In this document: positions 8,480-18,164 of the stretch, piece by piece
How the letters are laid out: each line of letters opens with the position of its first letter
How positions within the stretch are numbered: the stretch's first letter is position 1
Origin: Aestuariivivens sediminis
GTDB lineage: Bacteria; Bacteroidota; Bacteroidia; Flavobacteriales; Flavobacteriaceae
Length of the DNA stretch: 64,000 bases
NCBI RefSeq assembly: GCF_022662105.1
Contig: NZ_JAKMCP010000002.1
Span: 806,001-870,000 of the forward strand
Direction: 5' to 3'
Notes under the pieces: generated by a model
What the model was told of the DNA's origin: nothing
Databases searched by the model: none
Seen by the model: the letters and a program-made list of their open reading frames with translations, nothing else
Program-made: the position numbers and the translations under genes

Positions 8480-9928
8480 ATGCGTAACCTTTTCTCAACT
8501 TCATTCCTATCACCCTCTGCTTATCTATCAATTCTGTTTCTGGTACTTGGATTTCAGAATCCAGCTTTAGCACAAGATAAATCCAACCGAACATGGCTGG
8601 CAGGAGATCATCATATTCATTCCAGATATAGTGTAGGCTGGAATCGTGAAGTGGATCCTCCTACCCCCATTAAAGGAGGCGATGCCATTTATCCAACTCC
8701 CATGAATGCCTTAATGGCTAAGTATTATGGCCTTTCATGGATGGTAACCACCGATCATGGCGGCCCCAATCACAGTAAAGTAAATCTGGAAATGGCTTAT
8801 CCCGAATTGTTGTATTCCAGAAAAGTTGTACCCGAAGTGATTCAGTTTTATGGGATGGAATTCGATACTCCCGGCGCCGATCACTCCAGTTTAATTATCC
8901 CCCATTCGCACGATGAATCCACCCACTTACACAGCATAGAATCTCAATTCAATAAAAGAGAACCTCACCCATCGGATCCAAGTTGGGATACCGAACCAAG
9001 AATGCTTGAAGCATTGGCATTCATGAATAAAATGACCACAAAACCGGTGGTTATTGCCAATCACCCTTCCCGATCTGCATTAGATTTAGGCGTGTACGGA
9101 AAAGATGATCCTGCCGAACTTAGGGACTGGAATGATACCGCCCCAGACATTGCCGTAGGTATGGCCGGAGCACCTGGTCACCAAGCTGCTGCCTTAAATC
9201 CAGACCGTACTTTTCGGGAACGTCCCAGGGGAGGATATGGACAATTTCCTACTATGGGAGGTTTTGATCAGATGACTGCTAAACTGGGCGGATTTTGGGA
9301 TTCCATGTTGGGCGAAGGTCGCCGTTGGTGGATAACCGCAAACTCCGACTCACATGTGAACTGGCGGGAAGGTGGTAGCGATTTCTGGCCCGGCGAATAT
9401 TCCAAAACTTATGTCTTTGCCCAAAAAAATCACGACGATATTATAGATGGCATTCGAAATGGCCGCGTTTTTGTAACTCTGGGAGATTTAATCTCAGAGC
9501 TTTATGTTCGGGTAGAAGGAGGCCATCATACTGCTGATATTGGAGGCGCAATTCATATTGCCCGTGGAGAAGATGTAACGGTTACCATTCGCTTTAAAGA
9601 CCCTGACACCCTGAATTCTTGGAAACAAAACCCTGAAGTTACCCGTGTGGATTTGATCATGGGAGAATTAAGAGGGCCGGTTACCAATCGAAATAGTGAC
9701 AGCAATCCTACCACACAGGTTATTGCACGTTTTACTGAGTCTGACTGGACTGTCAATGGTGCCTATAAGGAGATGACATACACGATTTCGGAGCTGGGTA
9801 AGGATAGCTATATCCGTATTAGAGGTACCAATAGTAATGAACTGGAACCTCAAGAAGATAAAAAAGGCGAAAGTCCGTGGGATGAATTATGGTTCTACTC
9901 TAATCCTATATTTATTGATGTAGAATGA
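8480..9928 (+). CDS. Secreted PHP-domain-like metal-dependent phosphoesterase
   Basis: A 482-aa protein with a cleavable signal peptide ending near ALAQ (residues 29-32). The first metal motif is GDHHIH (residues 42-47). Further metal-ligand candidates are TTDHGG (about 91-96), GMEFDTPGADHSS, ANHPSR and NSDSHVNW. This arrangement matches secreted PHP/TrpH-type phosphoesterase families of environmental bacteria, in the periplasm or outside the cell. The reaction is not known; phosphoester hydrolysis is inferred. G+C is visibly higher than in its neighbours, suggesting a separate origin. It has no operon partners. Confidence 0.65.
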   Translation: MRNLFSTSFLSPSAYLSILFLVLGFQNPALAQDKSNRTWLAGDHHIHSRYSVGWNREVDPPTPIKGGDAIYPTPMNALMAKYYGLSWMVTTDHGGPNHSKVNLEMAYPELLYSRKVVPEVIQFYGMEFDTPGADHSSLIIPHSHDESTHLHSIESQFNKREPHPSDPSWDTEPRMLEALAFMNKMTTKPVVIANHPSRSALDLGVYGKDDPAELRDWNDTAPDIAVGMAGAPGHQAAALNPDRTFRERPRGGYGQFPTMGGFDQMTAKLGGFWDSMLGEGRRWWITANSDSHVNWREGGSDFWPGEYSKTYVFAQKNHDDIIDGIRNGRVFVTLGDLISELYVRVEGGHHTADIGGAIHIARGEDVTVTIRFKDPDTLNSWKQNPEVTRVDLIMGELRGPVTNRNSDSNPTTQVIARFTESDWTVNGAYKEMTYTISELGKDSYIRIRGTNSNELEPQEDKKGESPWDELWFYSNPIFIDVE

Positions 9929-10411
9929 TTGACACAGGGTTATATAATTTTGCAGAGAAAATAAAAAAAGCCTTAGAAGCGCTGTAGTTTCAAGATGAAA
10001 TTATCTAATATTTTTATTCCACGCCATTTGAATTAAGGTATTCCATGAGGTTTTGATTAATATTCTTGTTATTCTGCTGAATTAATGTAATTCAATATTT
10101 AACCATTCCAATAAATATTTTAAGTACAATTAAGAGGGACATCCTTTAAATCCTTAAGGATACCTGTTCTACCCCTCTTTTTAGAAAAAAACCTGGCAAG
10201 TTTACCTGCCTTTGGTCGGTTGGCGTTTTAGAGAAAAATGCAATCAATACATACAATGCAGTTATTTATAATGTATAGTTGAGTTTACTGCATAAAAAAG
10301 CCATACATATCTGTATGACTTGATTTAACTGGTGGTCCAGCCTTTGACTTCCTCCTTGAAGTGGGATAAACTTCCTATCACAGGCAGGTAAACTCGCTCA
10401 AAAAGGGTCAA
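9929..10411. repeat. Intergenic region with 150-bp repeat (left copy)
   Basis: Bases 10192-10345 form a repeat about 150 bp long that matches 33262-33411 at roughly 85-90% by eye and in the same orientation. It ends with the terminator hairpin GCCATACA-tatc-TGTATGAC (10309-10325) and GGTGGTCC, the place where the right copy carries a tRNA 3' end. A shorter relative lies at 6442-6500. No gene seen. Confidence 0.6.
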
Positions 10412-11104
10412 TTATTCCATTTTATCCAATTCCTCCTCTATCGATTTCATTAATTCTTTCGTTCTTTCACTGATAAAATTACAATTTTCAATAGCATCTT
10501 TTTTCCAAGATATTCTATCTTTCAAGAAGTATAAGAACTCTTCACTTTCATATCTTTCATTTATTAAATAATATTTATTTCTAATTGGCAGGACATCTCC
10601 AGAAAAAAGTGCGAGACCAACATTCTGAATAAGTCTTTCAAAGTGATTGTAATGCACATCGTAAAGTTCAATTATTTCTAATCTCAGTGAATCGGAAGAA
10701 ATCAGATCTAATCCATACGTTTTCATGGTTTCATAAGAAGAAATCGTTATATTAATTTGTTCCAAAAATCCTATCCCGCTAAAATATTTACTTATACTAT
10801 CGTGGTAATTTAGATTCGATTCTTTGTATTTAACAATCTGTGATATATTTTCAATATACCTGTTCTGATTACTCATAAATTTATTGAATTCATCGATATT
10901 ACTTTTCAGATTATCTTTTAACTCAACTAAGGATTTTATTTCCTTCTGCCTTTCTTTTTTATCCTCATTCCAATTGTTAATACTCAAGGCAATCAAAATC
11001 CCAACAACAACCAGTATAATCTCACCAATAGCATAAAGCAGATAGTTGCTAAATCTATTCTGAGACAATAGTTGCTGACGTATTTTACGAAAGAATTTAA
11101 TCAA
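10412..11104 (-). CDS. DUF6090 family membrane protein (copy 3)
   Basis: A 230-aa protein starting MIKFFRKIRQQLLS, with the single membrane segment GEIILVVVGILIALSINNWNED (about 27-48), the DUF6090 signature. The C-terminal part is a charged, helical soluble domain ending in a coiled-coil-like KSIEEELDKME. Intact, unlike copy 2. The conserved leader and hairpin repeat lie immediately upstream (11121-11190). Function unknown. Confidence 0.8.
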   Translation of the reverse strand: MIKFFRKIRQQLLSQNRFSNYLLYAIGEIILVVVGILIALSINNWNEDKKERQKEIKSLVELKDNLKSNIDEFNKFMSNQNRYIENISQIVKYKESNLNYHDSISKYFSGIGFLEQINITISSYETMKTYGLDLISSDSLRLEIIELYDVHYNHFERLIQNVGLALFSGDVLPIRNKYYLINERYESEEFLYFLKDRISWKKDAIENCNFISERTKELMKSIEEELDKME

Positions 11105-11120
11105 GGGTTGTTGGTTGACT

Positions 11121-11195
11121 TTCTAAAGATACAGAAAATCTAAATGAAACTTTAGGACACAAAAAAACCTAAACTACATCTGTAATTTAGCTTCT
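11121..11195 (-). repeat. DUF6090 leader and hairpin repeat (copy 3)
   Basis: TTTCTAAAGATACAGAAAAT and following (11121-11160) match the leaders of the other two DUF6090 genes. Then come seven As and the hairpin CCTAAACTACA-tc-TGTAATTTAG (about 11166-11190). Here the GTGGTCC tail is absent. Confidence 0.55.
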
Positions 11196-11298
11196 ATCTC
11201 ATCTTATTTTCCTTTTAAACTCGAATAAAATATAATAAAAGTTAGGAGTTTAAGTTATTCAGTTGTTATATTCTTATAAACCCAAATAATTAAAAATC

Positions 11299-12003
11299 AT
11301 GAAAAAATTAAATTTTAAAATTTTATGCCTACTATGTGTTTTTATTTTTAGTTGCTCAAGTAATGATGAAAATGGAGGTATTAATTTAACTATTAGTGCC
11401 AGTAATTCAAGTGCTTCTAAACTTAATTCCAGTATTAAAACAGCTAATGCCGAAGTCGTTTTTACCGACTTCAAGATTTCTATAAGGGACGTTGTATTTA
11501 AAAACGATGACGACATTAATAGCAGTCTTGATACAGATGAAATTCAATTTAGAGGTCCATACCAAATTGATTTACTGGATAACACAGATGCCTTATCTCA
11601 AACCATAGGAAATGCATTTGTCCCTGATGGAAAATATAAAGAAATGCGCTTTAAGTTTCACAAGGATGAGGACCTGCCTACTACGGATGACCTTTTTGAT
11701 AAATCTATTTATATTGAGGGTACAATAGATGGGGTTCCGTTTGTTTTCTGGCATGATACCAGTGAAAACCTTGATGTTGGCAGAAGTACAGGTGTTCTGG
11801 TTCAAGGCAATAAAGTTAACTTTACTGTACAATTTAATATTTCACAATTTTTGAGCTCTCTTAATCAGATTGATTTAAGTCAGGCAACGGATAATAATAA
11901 TGATGGGTTGATTGAAATTTTCCCTAATGATGAAGATGGAAATCAGGATATCGCTGATGCTTTAAAAGACAATATTAAAATGGCTGCTGATTTGTTAAAT
12001 TAA
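11299..12003 (+). CDS. Hypothetical lipoprotein, DUF4382-like
   Basis: A 234-aa lipoprotein with a clear lipobox (FIFSCSS, Cys about 19). The mature part is a beta-rich domain (ANAEVVFTDFKISIRDVVFK; YQIDLLDN; GKYKEMRFKFH) followed by an acidic DNNNDGLIEIFPNDEDGNQD segment that could bind calcium. The pattern of a strand pair with PDGKYKEMRF resembles DUF4382 proteins, but this is by eye only. It is followed by a strong terminator and stands alone. Confidence 0.55.
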   Translation: MKKLNFKILCLLCVFIFSCSSNDENGGINLTISASNSSASKLNSSIKTANAEVVFTDFKISIRDVVFKNDDDINSSLDTDEIQFRGPYQIDLLDNTDALSQTIGNAFVPDGKYKEMRFKFHKDEDLPTTDDLFDKSIYIEGTIDGVPFVFWHDTSENLDVGRSTGVLVQGNKVNFTVQFNISQFLSSLNQIDLSQATDNNNDGLIEIFPNDEDGNQDIADALKDNIKMAADLLN

Positions 12004-12025
12004 TTTTTTTATGAAAATAATATTT

Positions 12026-12054
12026 AAAAAGCCATCTATGTAGGTGGCTTTTTT
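12026..12054 (+). terminator. Rho-independent terminator after the lipoprotein gene
   Basis: AAAAAGCCA-tctatgtagg-TGGCTTTTTT: a stem of GCCA/TGGC extended by A/T pairs with a T-tract, 23 bases after the stop codon. The flanking A and T runs make it usable in both directions. Confidence 0.8.
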
Positions 12055-12329
12055 AGTAACCCAAAAACACCACAAAACCCTTACTATTTCTCGTATGGAT
12101 TTTTATCTTTTGTCCCCTCTCTTGTTCTTCCAGCTAGCAGATGGACAGGCTACTTAACCAAAAGGGTCTCACTATGTAAAAATTATTTAGTTTTAACAAA
12201 TCAGATATTCAAGAGGAAAATAGTATTTTTCAAGGTCCTTTTAAAGTTGAATTCAAAACTTTGTTTTGTCCAGTAGGGCCTGACATTTAAGAGTACCCTG
12301 TTAATTTTTAATGAATATAATTTAGAAAA
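12055..12329. other. Intergenic region upstream of the P-type ATPase
   Basis: No gene seen. A small palindromic stretch near 12130-12155 (CCAGCTAGCAGATGGACAGG) resembles the repeat debris elsewhere in the window. The promoter of the ATPase gene must lie here but no clear TAnnTTTG element was identified. Confidence 0.3.
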
Positions 12330-14834
12330 TTGAAAAATGGCTTAAGTACAGATGAAGTAAAAGAAAGACTCTCCTCTTTCGGCTACAATGAACTGCCTTC
12401 TGAAAAACCAAAGAATATTTTTGGAATTGCGATGGAAGTAATTAAAGAGCCTATGTTTTTACTCTTAATTGCCTGTGGTGTACTCTACATAATTTTGGGA
12501 GATGTTAATGAAGGGATAATTCTTTTATCTACGATTTTCATTATTATTTTTATTACTTTTTATCAATATCAAAAAACTGAAAAGGCTTTAAATGCACTTA
12601 AAAATCTTTCTTCCCCTAGAGCATTGGTCATTCGAGATGGAAAAGAATTTAGAATTGCCGGTCGTGAAGTCGTACCAGATGATATTGTTATTCTAAACGA
12701 AGGTGACCGAATTCCAGCCGATGGGGTTTTGTTTGACACTGTAAACCTAACCGTTGATGAATCTATATTGACAGGGGAATCTGTGCCTGTAATTAAATCT
12801 TCTCATATAGATCCTTCAAATATCAACGGACACGTTTTTAGCGGTACACTTGTGGTTCAGGGGAAGGGATATTCCAAAATACTTGCTACAGGATTGCACA
12901 CCAAGTTTGGTGAAATAGGGCGCACTTTACTGAATATTGAAAAACGGGAAACCCGTTTACATAATGAAATGAAATCCTTGATTCGGAATCTGTTCATTTT
13001 AGGTGCAATACTAAGTGTAGTTGTTATAATAGCTTTTTATTTGGTAAGAGGCAATTTTATACATTCTTTGTTAAATGGGCTTGCAAATGCAATGGCTATT
13101 CTGCCTGAAGAATTTCCAGTGGTACTAACTGTCTTTCTTGCCTTGGGTGCATGGCGTTTATCAAAAATAAATGTATTAACAAGAAAACCATCTGCAATAG
13201 AAACACTTGGGTCTGCAACTGTTTTGTGCAGTGATAAAACAGGTACCATTACTCAAAACAAAATGGAGGTTTCTGTCGTGTATAATGGAGACAGCTCATA
13301 TTTCAAAGATTCATTTTCGGAGAACAAAAACCAAATTCTTGAAATTATTAATTATGCCTATTTGGCCTCACAAGAAAATCCCATTGATCCAATGGAAAAA
13401 GCATTCTATAATACACATCAATTATTAAATGAAAATTCAAATACCCCCTATAAATTACTAAAGGAATATTCCTTAAGCAAATCCTTTTTGGCAATGACGA
13501 GAGTTTTAAAAAATAAAGCTAATAATGAAACTTTTGTGGCATCAAAAGGCGCTCCGGAAACCATTTTTAAATTATGCCAATTAAATCCTCAAGACACCAA
13601 GAAATATCTAAATATTGTAGAATCTTATGCAGAAAAAGGATACAGAGTAATTGCTGTTGCGAATGCAACAATGGAATCAACCGCTTTACCAAATTCCCAA
13701 ATTGATTTTGAATTTAAATTTCAAGGGTTAATCGGTTTGGAAGATCCCATACGTCCTGAAGTTCCAATAGCTATTCAAGAATGTCATGACGCAGGTGTGA
13801 AAGTCATTATGATAACTGGAGATTTTCCCACGACCGCCAAAAGTATTGCCAAACAAATAGGCCTGGGTGTTGATCATAATCTGATTACGGGAAGCGATTT
13901 GGATAAATTGAGTGATAACCAACTACAAAAAAGAATTTCTAACATAAGTGTTTTTGCACGAGTCGTTCCAAAACAAAAACTTCGTATTGTAAAAGCACTT
14001 CAAGATAATAATGAAATTGTTGCCATGACCGGTGATGGAGTAAATGATGCCCCTGCATTAAAAGCTGCTAACATTGGAATTGCTATGGGTAATAAGGGAA
14101 CCGATGTAGCCAGAGAGGCCTCATCATTGGTTCTGTTGGATGATAATTTTTCTTCCATTGTTTCTGCAATACGCTTAGGAAGAAAAATCTTTGATAACCT
14201 TCAGAAAGCTATGTCATACATTATAGCCATTCATATCCCAATTATAGGACTAACCTTATTGCCTGCTTTTTTCTCCTCATTACCGATTTTATTGATGCCA
14301 TTACATATTGTGATTTTGGAATTAATAATTGATCCTATTTGCTCTGTAGCCTTTGAAAATGAACAAGAGGAAGAGAATATCATGAAAAGAAAACCAAGGG
14401 ATCCTCAAGAAAAGTTTTTTGGAAGAAATAAAATATTCGCAAGTGTATTTCAAGGATTACTGCTTCTGGGAATGACAATGACCATTTACTTTCTTTCCAT
14501 TCATGAGGGACATACCAGTGCAGAAGTCAGAGCAATTGCATTTTCGTCATTGGTTATAGGAAACATATTTTTAATTCTTACCAATCTTTCCAAAACAAGA
14601 AACTTTTTTAAAGTTATCACAGAGAAGAATTGGGCAGTATGGATAATTCTCTCCATAGCCATTATTATGTTATTACTGATTATTTCAATCCCATTCTTGC
14701 AAAACATTTTCAGCTTTGAATTTCCAGGTCTAAAACATTTCATTTCATCACTAATTGGCTCCAGTTTAATTTTGCTGATTCTGGAAATACTAAAATATTT
14801 GAAGAACAGAAAAAAAAGTTTGACTCTATCTTGA
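12330..14834 (+). CDS. P-type cation-translocating ATPase (Ca2+/PMCA-like, type IIB-like)
   Basis: An 834-aa P-type ATPase. Domain order is the N-terminal cation ATPase domain (GLSTDEVKERL), the actuator motif LTGES (about 145-149), M4 with PEEFP (about 259-263), phosphorylation motif D302-KTGT, nucleotide-binding KGAPE (about 409-413), MITGD, and hinge TGDGVNDAP. C-terminal helices follow. It should move Ca2+ or a related cation across the inner membrane. The common PEGLP of Ca2+ pumps is PEEFP here, so the ion is uncertain. The only possible start is TTG at 12330, because a stop lies four codons upstream. It is monocistronic. Confidence 0.85.
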   Translation: MKNGLSTDEVKERLSSFGYNELPSEKPKNIFGIAMEVIKEPMFLLLIACGVLYIILGDVNEGIILLSTIFIIIFITFYQYQKTEKALNALKNLSSPRALVIRDGKEFRIAGREVVPDDIVILNEGDRIPADGVLFDTVNLTVDESILTGESVPVIKSSHIDPSNINGHVFSGTLVVQGKGYSKILATGLHTKFGEIGRTLLNIEKRETRLHNEMKSLIRNLFILGAILSVVVIIAFYLVRGNFIHSLLNGLANAMAILPEEFPVVLTVFLALGAWRLSKINVLTRKPSAIETLGSATVLCSDKTGTITQNKMEVSVVYNGDSSYFKDSFSENKNQILEIINYAYLASQENPIDPMEKAFYNTHQLLNENSNTPYKLLKEYSLSKSFLAMTRVLKNKANNETFVASKGAPETIFKLCQLNPQDTKKYLNIVESYAEKGYRVIAVANATMESTALPNSQIDFEFKFQGLIGLEDPIRPEVPIAIQECHDAGVKVIMITGDFPTTAKSIAKQIGLGVDHNLITGSDLDKLSDNQLQKRISNISVFARVVPKQKLRIVKALQDNNEIVAMTGDGVNDAPALKAANIGIAMGNKGTDVAREASSLVLLDDNFSSIVSAIRLGRKIFDNLQKAMSYIIAIHIPIIGLTLLPAFFSSLPILLMPLHIVILELIIDPICSVAFENEQEEENIMKRKPRDPQEKFFGRNKIFASVFQGLLLLGMTMTIYFLSIHEGHTSAEVRAIAFSSLVIGNIFLILTNLSKTRNFFKVITEKNWAVWIILSIAIIMLLLIISIPFLQNIFSFEFPGLKHFISSLIGSSLILLILEILKYLKNRKKSLTLS

Positions 14835-14953
14835 CTAAAAAACAAAAATGGAAGGCTTCAATACTGTATTACTTAATAACAGGATTAGCCAAATGTTCTG
14901 CTGACTTTTATAAAGTCACTATCTGAAGATATAAAATCCCAGAGCATTAAAAA

Positions 14954-14983
14954 AGCCCGATTAAGTTTGGTCTTAATCAGGCT
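14954..14983. terminator. Bidirectional hairpin terminator after the P-type ATPase
   Basis: AGCCCGATTAAG-tttggt-CTTAATCAGGCT forms a 12-bp stem with a single mismatch, preceded by a run of A on the left. It lies between the convergent ATPase and sugar isomerase genes. Confidence 0.65.
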
Positions 14984-15337
14984 CAATTGCATGTTCTTTA
15001 GTTCCGCATCTGGTTCTGGTGGAGCTGCAATTTGCTGTTTACTTTTCCAGAGATGGAGAAAAATATCATATGCCTTCTACTATCCGTTATTTTTATCCTC
15101 CTTTTAGTGGCACATATGGTTGCAGTGTAACGCTATTAAAAACTAACATAGTTGATCTTCATTCTTGAATTACATCTTCTAGTATATTAGTATTTCTTTG
15201 GAAAGCGACAGCTTTAGCAGCTTTACCTATAGCAATAGTTGCACCAGACAGTTTTTGCAAATTAGCACCTTCAATGCAATGATTTAACAATAATTGAGCC
15301 TCATCGAATGCTATTGAATAATTAGTGTTAGTGATAA
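14984..15337. other. Intergenic region with a minus-strand gene relic
   Basis: The minus frame ending in TGA at 15159-15161 reads FDEAQLLLNHCIEGANLQKL and continues with normal protein sequence (SGATIAIGKAAKAVAFQRN). It has no start codon before it runs into the end of the sugar isomerase gene. It is probably a C-terminal relic about 55 codons long, family unknown. The rest (14984-15158) shows nothing. Confidence 0.35.
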
Positions 15338-16297
15338 TTATATTCTGTAAATTTCCTTACGAACAAGACGCATCAATTCCATAGACTTTTCTTCTTTCAT
15401 CAATTGACGGTAATTTTCTCTATCGAGCTTTTCAACCAAATTCCAAACAGCCTGATTCATACTAATATGTTCATTGAAAAAATCTACCATATCAAAAATA
15501 CGTGGTGAAGCATCGGCGGTAAAAAACTTATTATAACCAAATTCTTTAGCATAAAAGAAAAATTCTACTGTGTGTAAAAAGTTTCGAGATGCACCAATTA
15601 GGTCCCAATCAAAATTCCAGTCATTATCATTGGTATGCAAATAATAGTCAATACCTGACTCTTCACATAATGCAATTGCTTGAGCTGGATTTTCTTTAGC
15701 CAATAATGAATGACCAAAATCAATTGTGATACCTGTAGCTGGGTTGTTTACTTCTTTTAATAGCACTATTGACTTTGCACAAGTATCTAGGTTACAGTTT
15801 ACGCGAGTTTCATTGAATTTGTATTCAATAAACAACGGTATCTCAGGCAAATATTCAGAAGCTTCGGCAACTGAATCTATCATATTTCGCCACGACTTGG
15901 GATAATCAACCTGAAACAAATTATCAAATCCATCCGAAAGCGGACAACATGTAACCAAAGGGGCACCTACCTCTTTAGCGTAATCCTTTGCTCTTTTAAT
16001 TATATCGACCGCTTTTTGTCGAATCTCTTTTTGAGGTCGAGAAATTGCTCCCGGAACAAAAATAGGTTCCTTTTTAATATTTGCATTTACTGCTGCAAAT
16101 TCTAGTTTATACTTTTCAAGTAATAGCTTCGTTTCAGCAGGCTCTCCTGTTTCATATGGATAAACAATTTCAATACCCTTTACGCCTTCTATCTTATTTA
16201 CAAATTCTAGGCGTTCTTCAAGATTTGTTGTTTCCTGATAATCAGAAAAACGATCTTGTGTTTTGCCTAAAAAAGCTGTTATTATACTCTGTTTCAT
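15338..16297 (-). CDS. Sugar phosphate isomerase/epimerase family TIM-barrel protein
   Basis: A 319-aa AP-endonuclease-2-type TIM barrel. Features seen are VKGIEIVYPYETGEPAE (strand 2), LFIEYKFNE (about 174-182, metal-binding Glu), TGITIDFGHSLLAKENP (metal-binding Asp/His), YLHTNDNDWNFDWD (His-x-Asn-Asp) and FFTADASPR near the C-terminus. These are the metal ligands of xylose-isomerase-like barrels. It lies 19 bases after the cupin gene, the last gene of the GntR-transporter-cupin operon. It probably interconverts an aldose and ketose (or epimers) after uptake; the exact sugar is not determined. Confidence 0.78.
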   Translation of the reverse strand: MKQSIITAFLGKTQDRFSDYQETTNLEERLEFVNKIEGVKGIEIVYPYETGEPAETKLLLEKYKLEFAAVNANIKKEPIFVPGAISRPQKEIRQKAVDIIKRAKDYAKEVGAPLVTCCPLSDGFDNLFQVDYPKSWRNMIDSVAEASEYLPEIPLFIEYKFNETRVNCNLDTCAKSIVLLKEVNNPATGITIDFGHSLLAKENPAQAIALCEESGIDYYLHTNDNDWNFDWDLIGASRNFLHTVEFFFYAKEFGYNKFFTADASPRIFDMVDFFNEHISMNQAVWNLVEKLDRENYRQLMKEEKSMELMRLVRKEIYRI

Positions 16298-16316
16298 ATT
16301 TTACTTTTATTAAAAA

Positions 16317-16859
16317 TTATTCACTTATTACTGTATCTCTAATAATACTTTTGTCGGTAAACTGATCCAGTAAATCGGTTACTTTTGTAGAAAAGGAATA
16401 CATTATAGCACCAGCTTTACCAGCTTGAAACCAATGTTTTGTTCCGGCAGGAAGGACAAGTTGCTCTCCTGGTTTTAAAACGATTTCATTTCTAAGCGTA
16501 TAGCAGTTTTCTTTCCCGTCTACAATAAATCCATGTTTCATATTATCTTCACCCGGAATATAAAAGTATAGCTCTCCACTAATAGCACGTATAATTTCTT
16601 CTTTACCTGCATCATCACCAACTGTAGGATGCCAGTGTTCAGGTTCTGTTTGATTTGGTAATAATACCAGTATTTTACCTGCAATTCTATCTGTCTCAAA
16701 CATAGTTAGAATCTGGATTCCTTCTTTTCGAATATCACTTAATCCAAAATCAACTGCTGTGATCTTCAATTTATCCTGAGGAGTTAAGAATAAACCTGCA
16801 TCCTCAATCATTTTTAAGGCTTCATCACAAACCTTATTAAATTCTTTTCTTTTAATCAT
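16317..16859 (-). CDS. D-lyxose isomerase-like cupin
   Basis: A 180-aa single-domain cupin. EHWHP (His-x-His), GKEE and KHWF supply the metal ligands. The wider pattern DFGLSDIRKEGIQILTMFE, with LPNQTEPEHWHP and GELYFYIPGE, matches the D-lyxose ketol-isomerase family (PF07385). Such enzymes interconvert D-lyxose/D-xylulose or D-mannose/D-fructose. Its start overlaps the transporter's stop by 8 bases, so translation is coupled. KdgF-type uronate cupins are an alternative but are shorter and lack the N-terminal helical part. Confidence 0.72.
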   Translation of the reverse strand: MIKRKEFNKVCDEALKMIEDAGLFLTPQDKLKITAVDFGLSDIRKEGIQILTMFETDRIAGKILVLLPNQTEPEHWHPTVGDDAGKEEIIRAISGELYFYIPGEDNMKHGFIVDGKENCYTLRNEIVLKPGEQLVLPAGTKHWFQAGKAGAIMYSFSTKVTDLLDQFTDKSIIRDTVISE

Positions 16860-18126
16860 CTACATATATTTTTAAAGGATTATTTGGATTAATTCCTAAC
16901 CAAATAGGAATCGCTAGAATATTTAATGCTGCAGCCAAGTAAAAGAATGGCAATGCAGAGCCGGTAAAAGACAACATATATGGAAAGGCCAGCGCTGTAA
17001 GAAAAGAACCCAAGTTCCCTGCCATATTCATCGTTCCACTAACAACTCCGGAATGTTCTTTGCCCACATCTACGCATGCTGACCAAGATGGACTCAAAGT
17101 CATATCAGCTCCAAATACAGCAATAGAAATAAATATAATGGCTGGAATAACTTCATCCATATAAGCACTTGAAATAATACCAACTGCTGCAAGAAAGAAT
17201 CCAATAATTGCAGGTAGTTTTCTTGATAGGGCCCACTTCTTCTTTTTATAGATATAATCAACCAAAAATCCAGAAGTCCAATTACCCAGAGCCCCACAAA
17301 TAAGAGGTAGCGAAGTAAACATTCCTGCTTCTAATGTATCCAAACCAAATTTGTCTTTTATATGAGGGAAAAGCCAAGTTAAAGTAAAAAAGAATGTGAA
17401 ATTACTACTAAAATACTGTCCCATAAGCATCCACATGCTTTTTGAATGGAAAAGCTTGTTCACCGAAACCTTTGATTTTTCATTCTCATCAGCTTTTTGA
17501 ATATTCTCTTTAATAAATTTTAATTCCCTTTCGCTAATTTTGGGATGATCTTGTGGATTGTCTCTGAACCATACATACCATATTATTGCCCAGAAAACAC
17601 CAACCGCTCCTAAAACTACAAAGCTCATTCGCCATCCGGTTAAATCTATTAACCACGCTGCGAAAGGAAGCGCAATAGCGGCTCCAATTCTACCTCCAGA
17701 AAAGTTAATACCATTTACTATTCCACGTTCATTCAATGGAATCCAATTATAAATTGCCCTTGCCATTGAAGGAAAAGCGCCAGCCTCACCTACTCCAAAT
17801 ATAAATCTTACAAATATGAGTGATACAAAACCAAAAACGGCACCGGTTAGGGCTGTAAATATCGACCATAAAGTGACAACTCCAGCAAGCACCTTACGTG
17901 CTCCAAATTTATCAGCCATATATCCTGAAGGAGATTGGAACAATGCATATCCTAATGCAAAAACAGAAAGTACCCACCCCATTTGCTTATCTGAGAGTGA
18001 TAAATCTGAGGCGATAGGATCCTTAGCAACAGAAATCATTATCCTGTCGAATAAAACTATCATGGCTAATATAAAAGTGTTGAACACCATTATAAAACGC
18101 AAAGGTACTTTGAGTTTATTTTTCAT
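16852..18126 (-). CDS. MFS transporter, anion:cation symporter (hexuronate ExuT-like) family
   Basis: A 424-aa protein with 12 predicted membrane segments. It has the MFS loop motif GYMADKFGARKVL (about 67-79), FGVGEAGAFPSMARAIYNWIP (about 110-130, the ACS-family signature helix) and a large central loop ending in KENIQKADENEKSKVS. Members import hexuronates, glucarate or similar sugar acids with protons. It is the second gene of the operon behind the GntR regulator (38-base gap) and coupled to the cupin gene. The context supports sugar-acid uptake. Confidence 0.8.
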   Translation of the reverse strand: MKNKLKVPLRFIMVFNTFILAMIVLFDRIMISVAKDPIASDLSLSDKQMGWVLSVFALGYALFQSPSGYMADKFGARKVLAGVVTLWSIFTALTGAVFGFVSLIFVRFIFGVGEAGAFPSMARAIYNWIPLNERGIVNGINFSGGRIGAAIALPFAAWLIDLTGWRMSFVVLGAVGVFWAIIWYVWFRDNPQDHPKISERELKFIKENIQKADENEKSKVSVNKLFHSKSMWMLMGQYFSSNFTFFFTLTWLFPHIKDKFGLDTLEAGMFTSLPLICGALGNWTSGFLVDYIYKKKKWALSRKLPAIIGFFLAAVGIISSAYMDEVIPAIIFISIAVFGADMTLSPSWSACVDVGKEHSGVVSGTMNMAGNLGSFLTALAFPYMLSFTGSALPFFYLAAALNILAIPIWLGINPNNPLKIYVDD

Positions 18127-18164
18127 AACATATTAAGTATATCTTAACCGAATTCGAGGAAACT

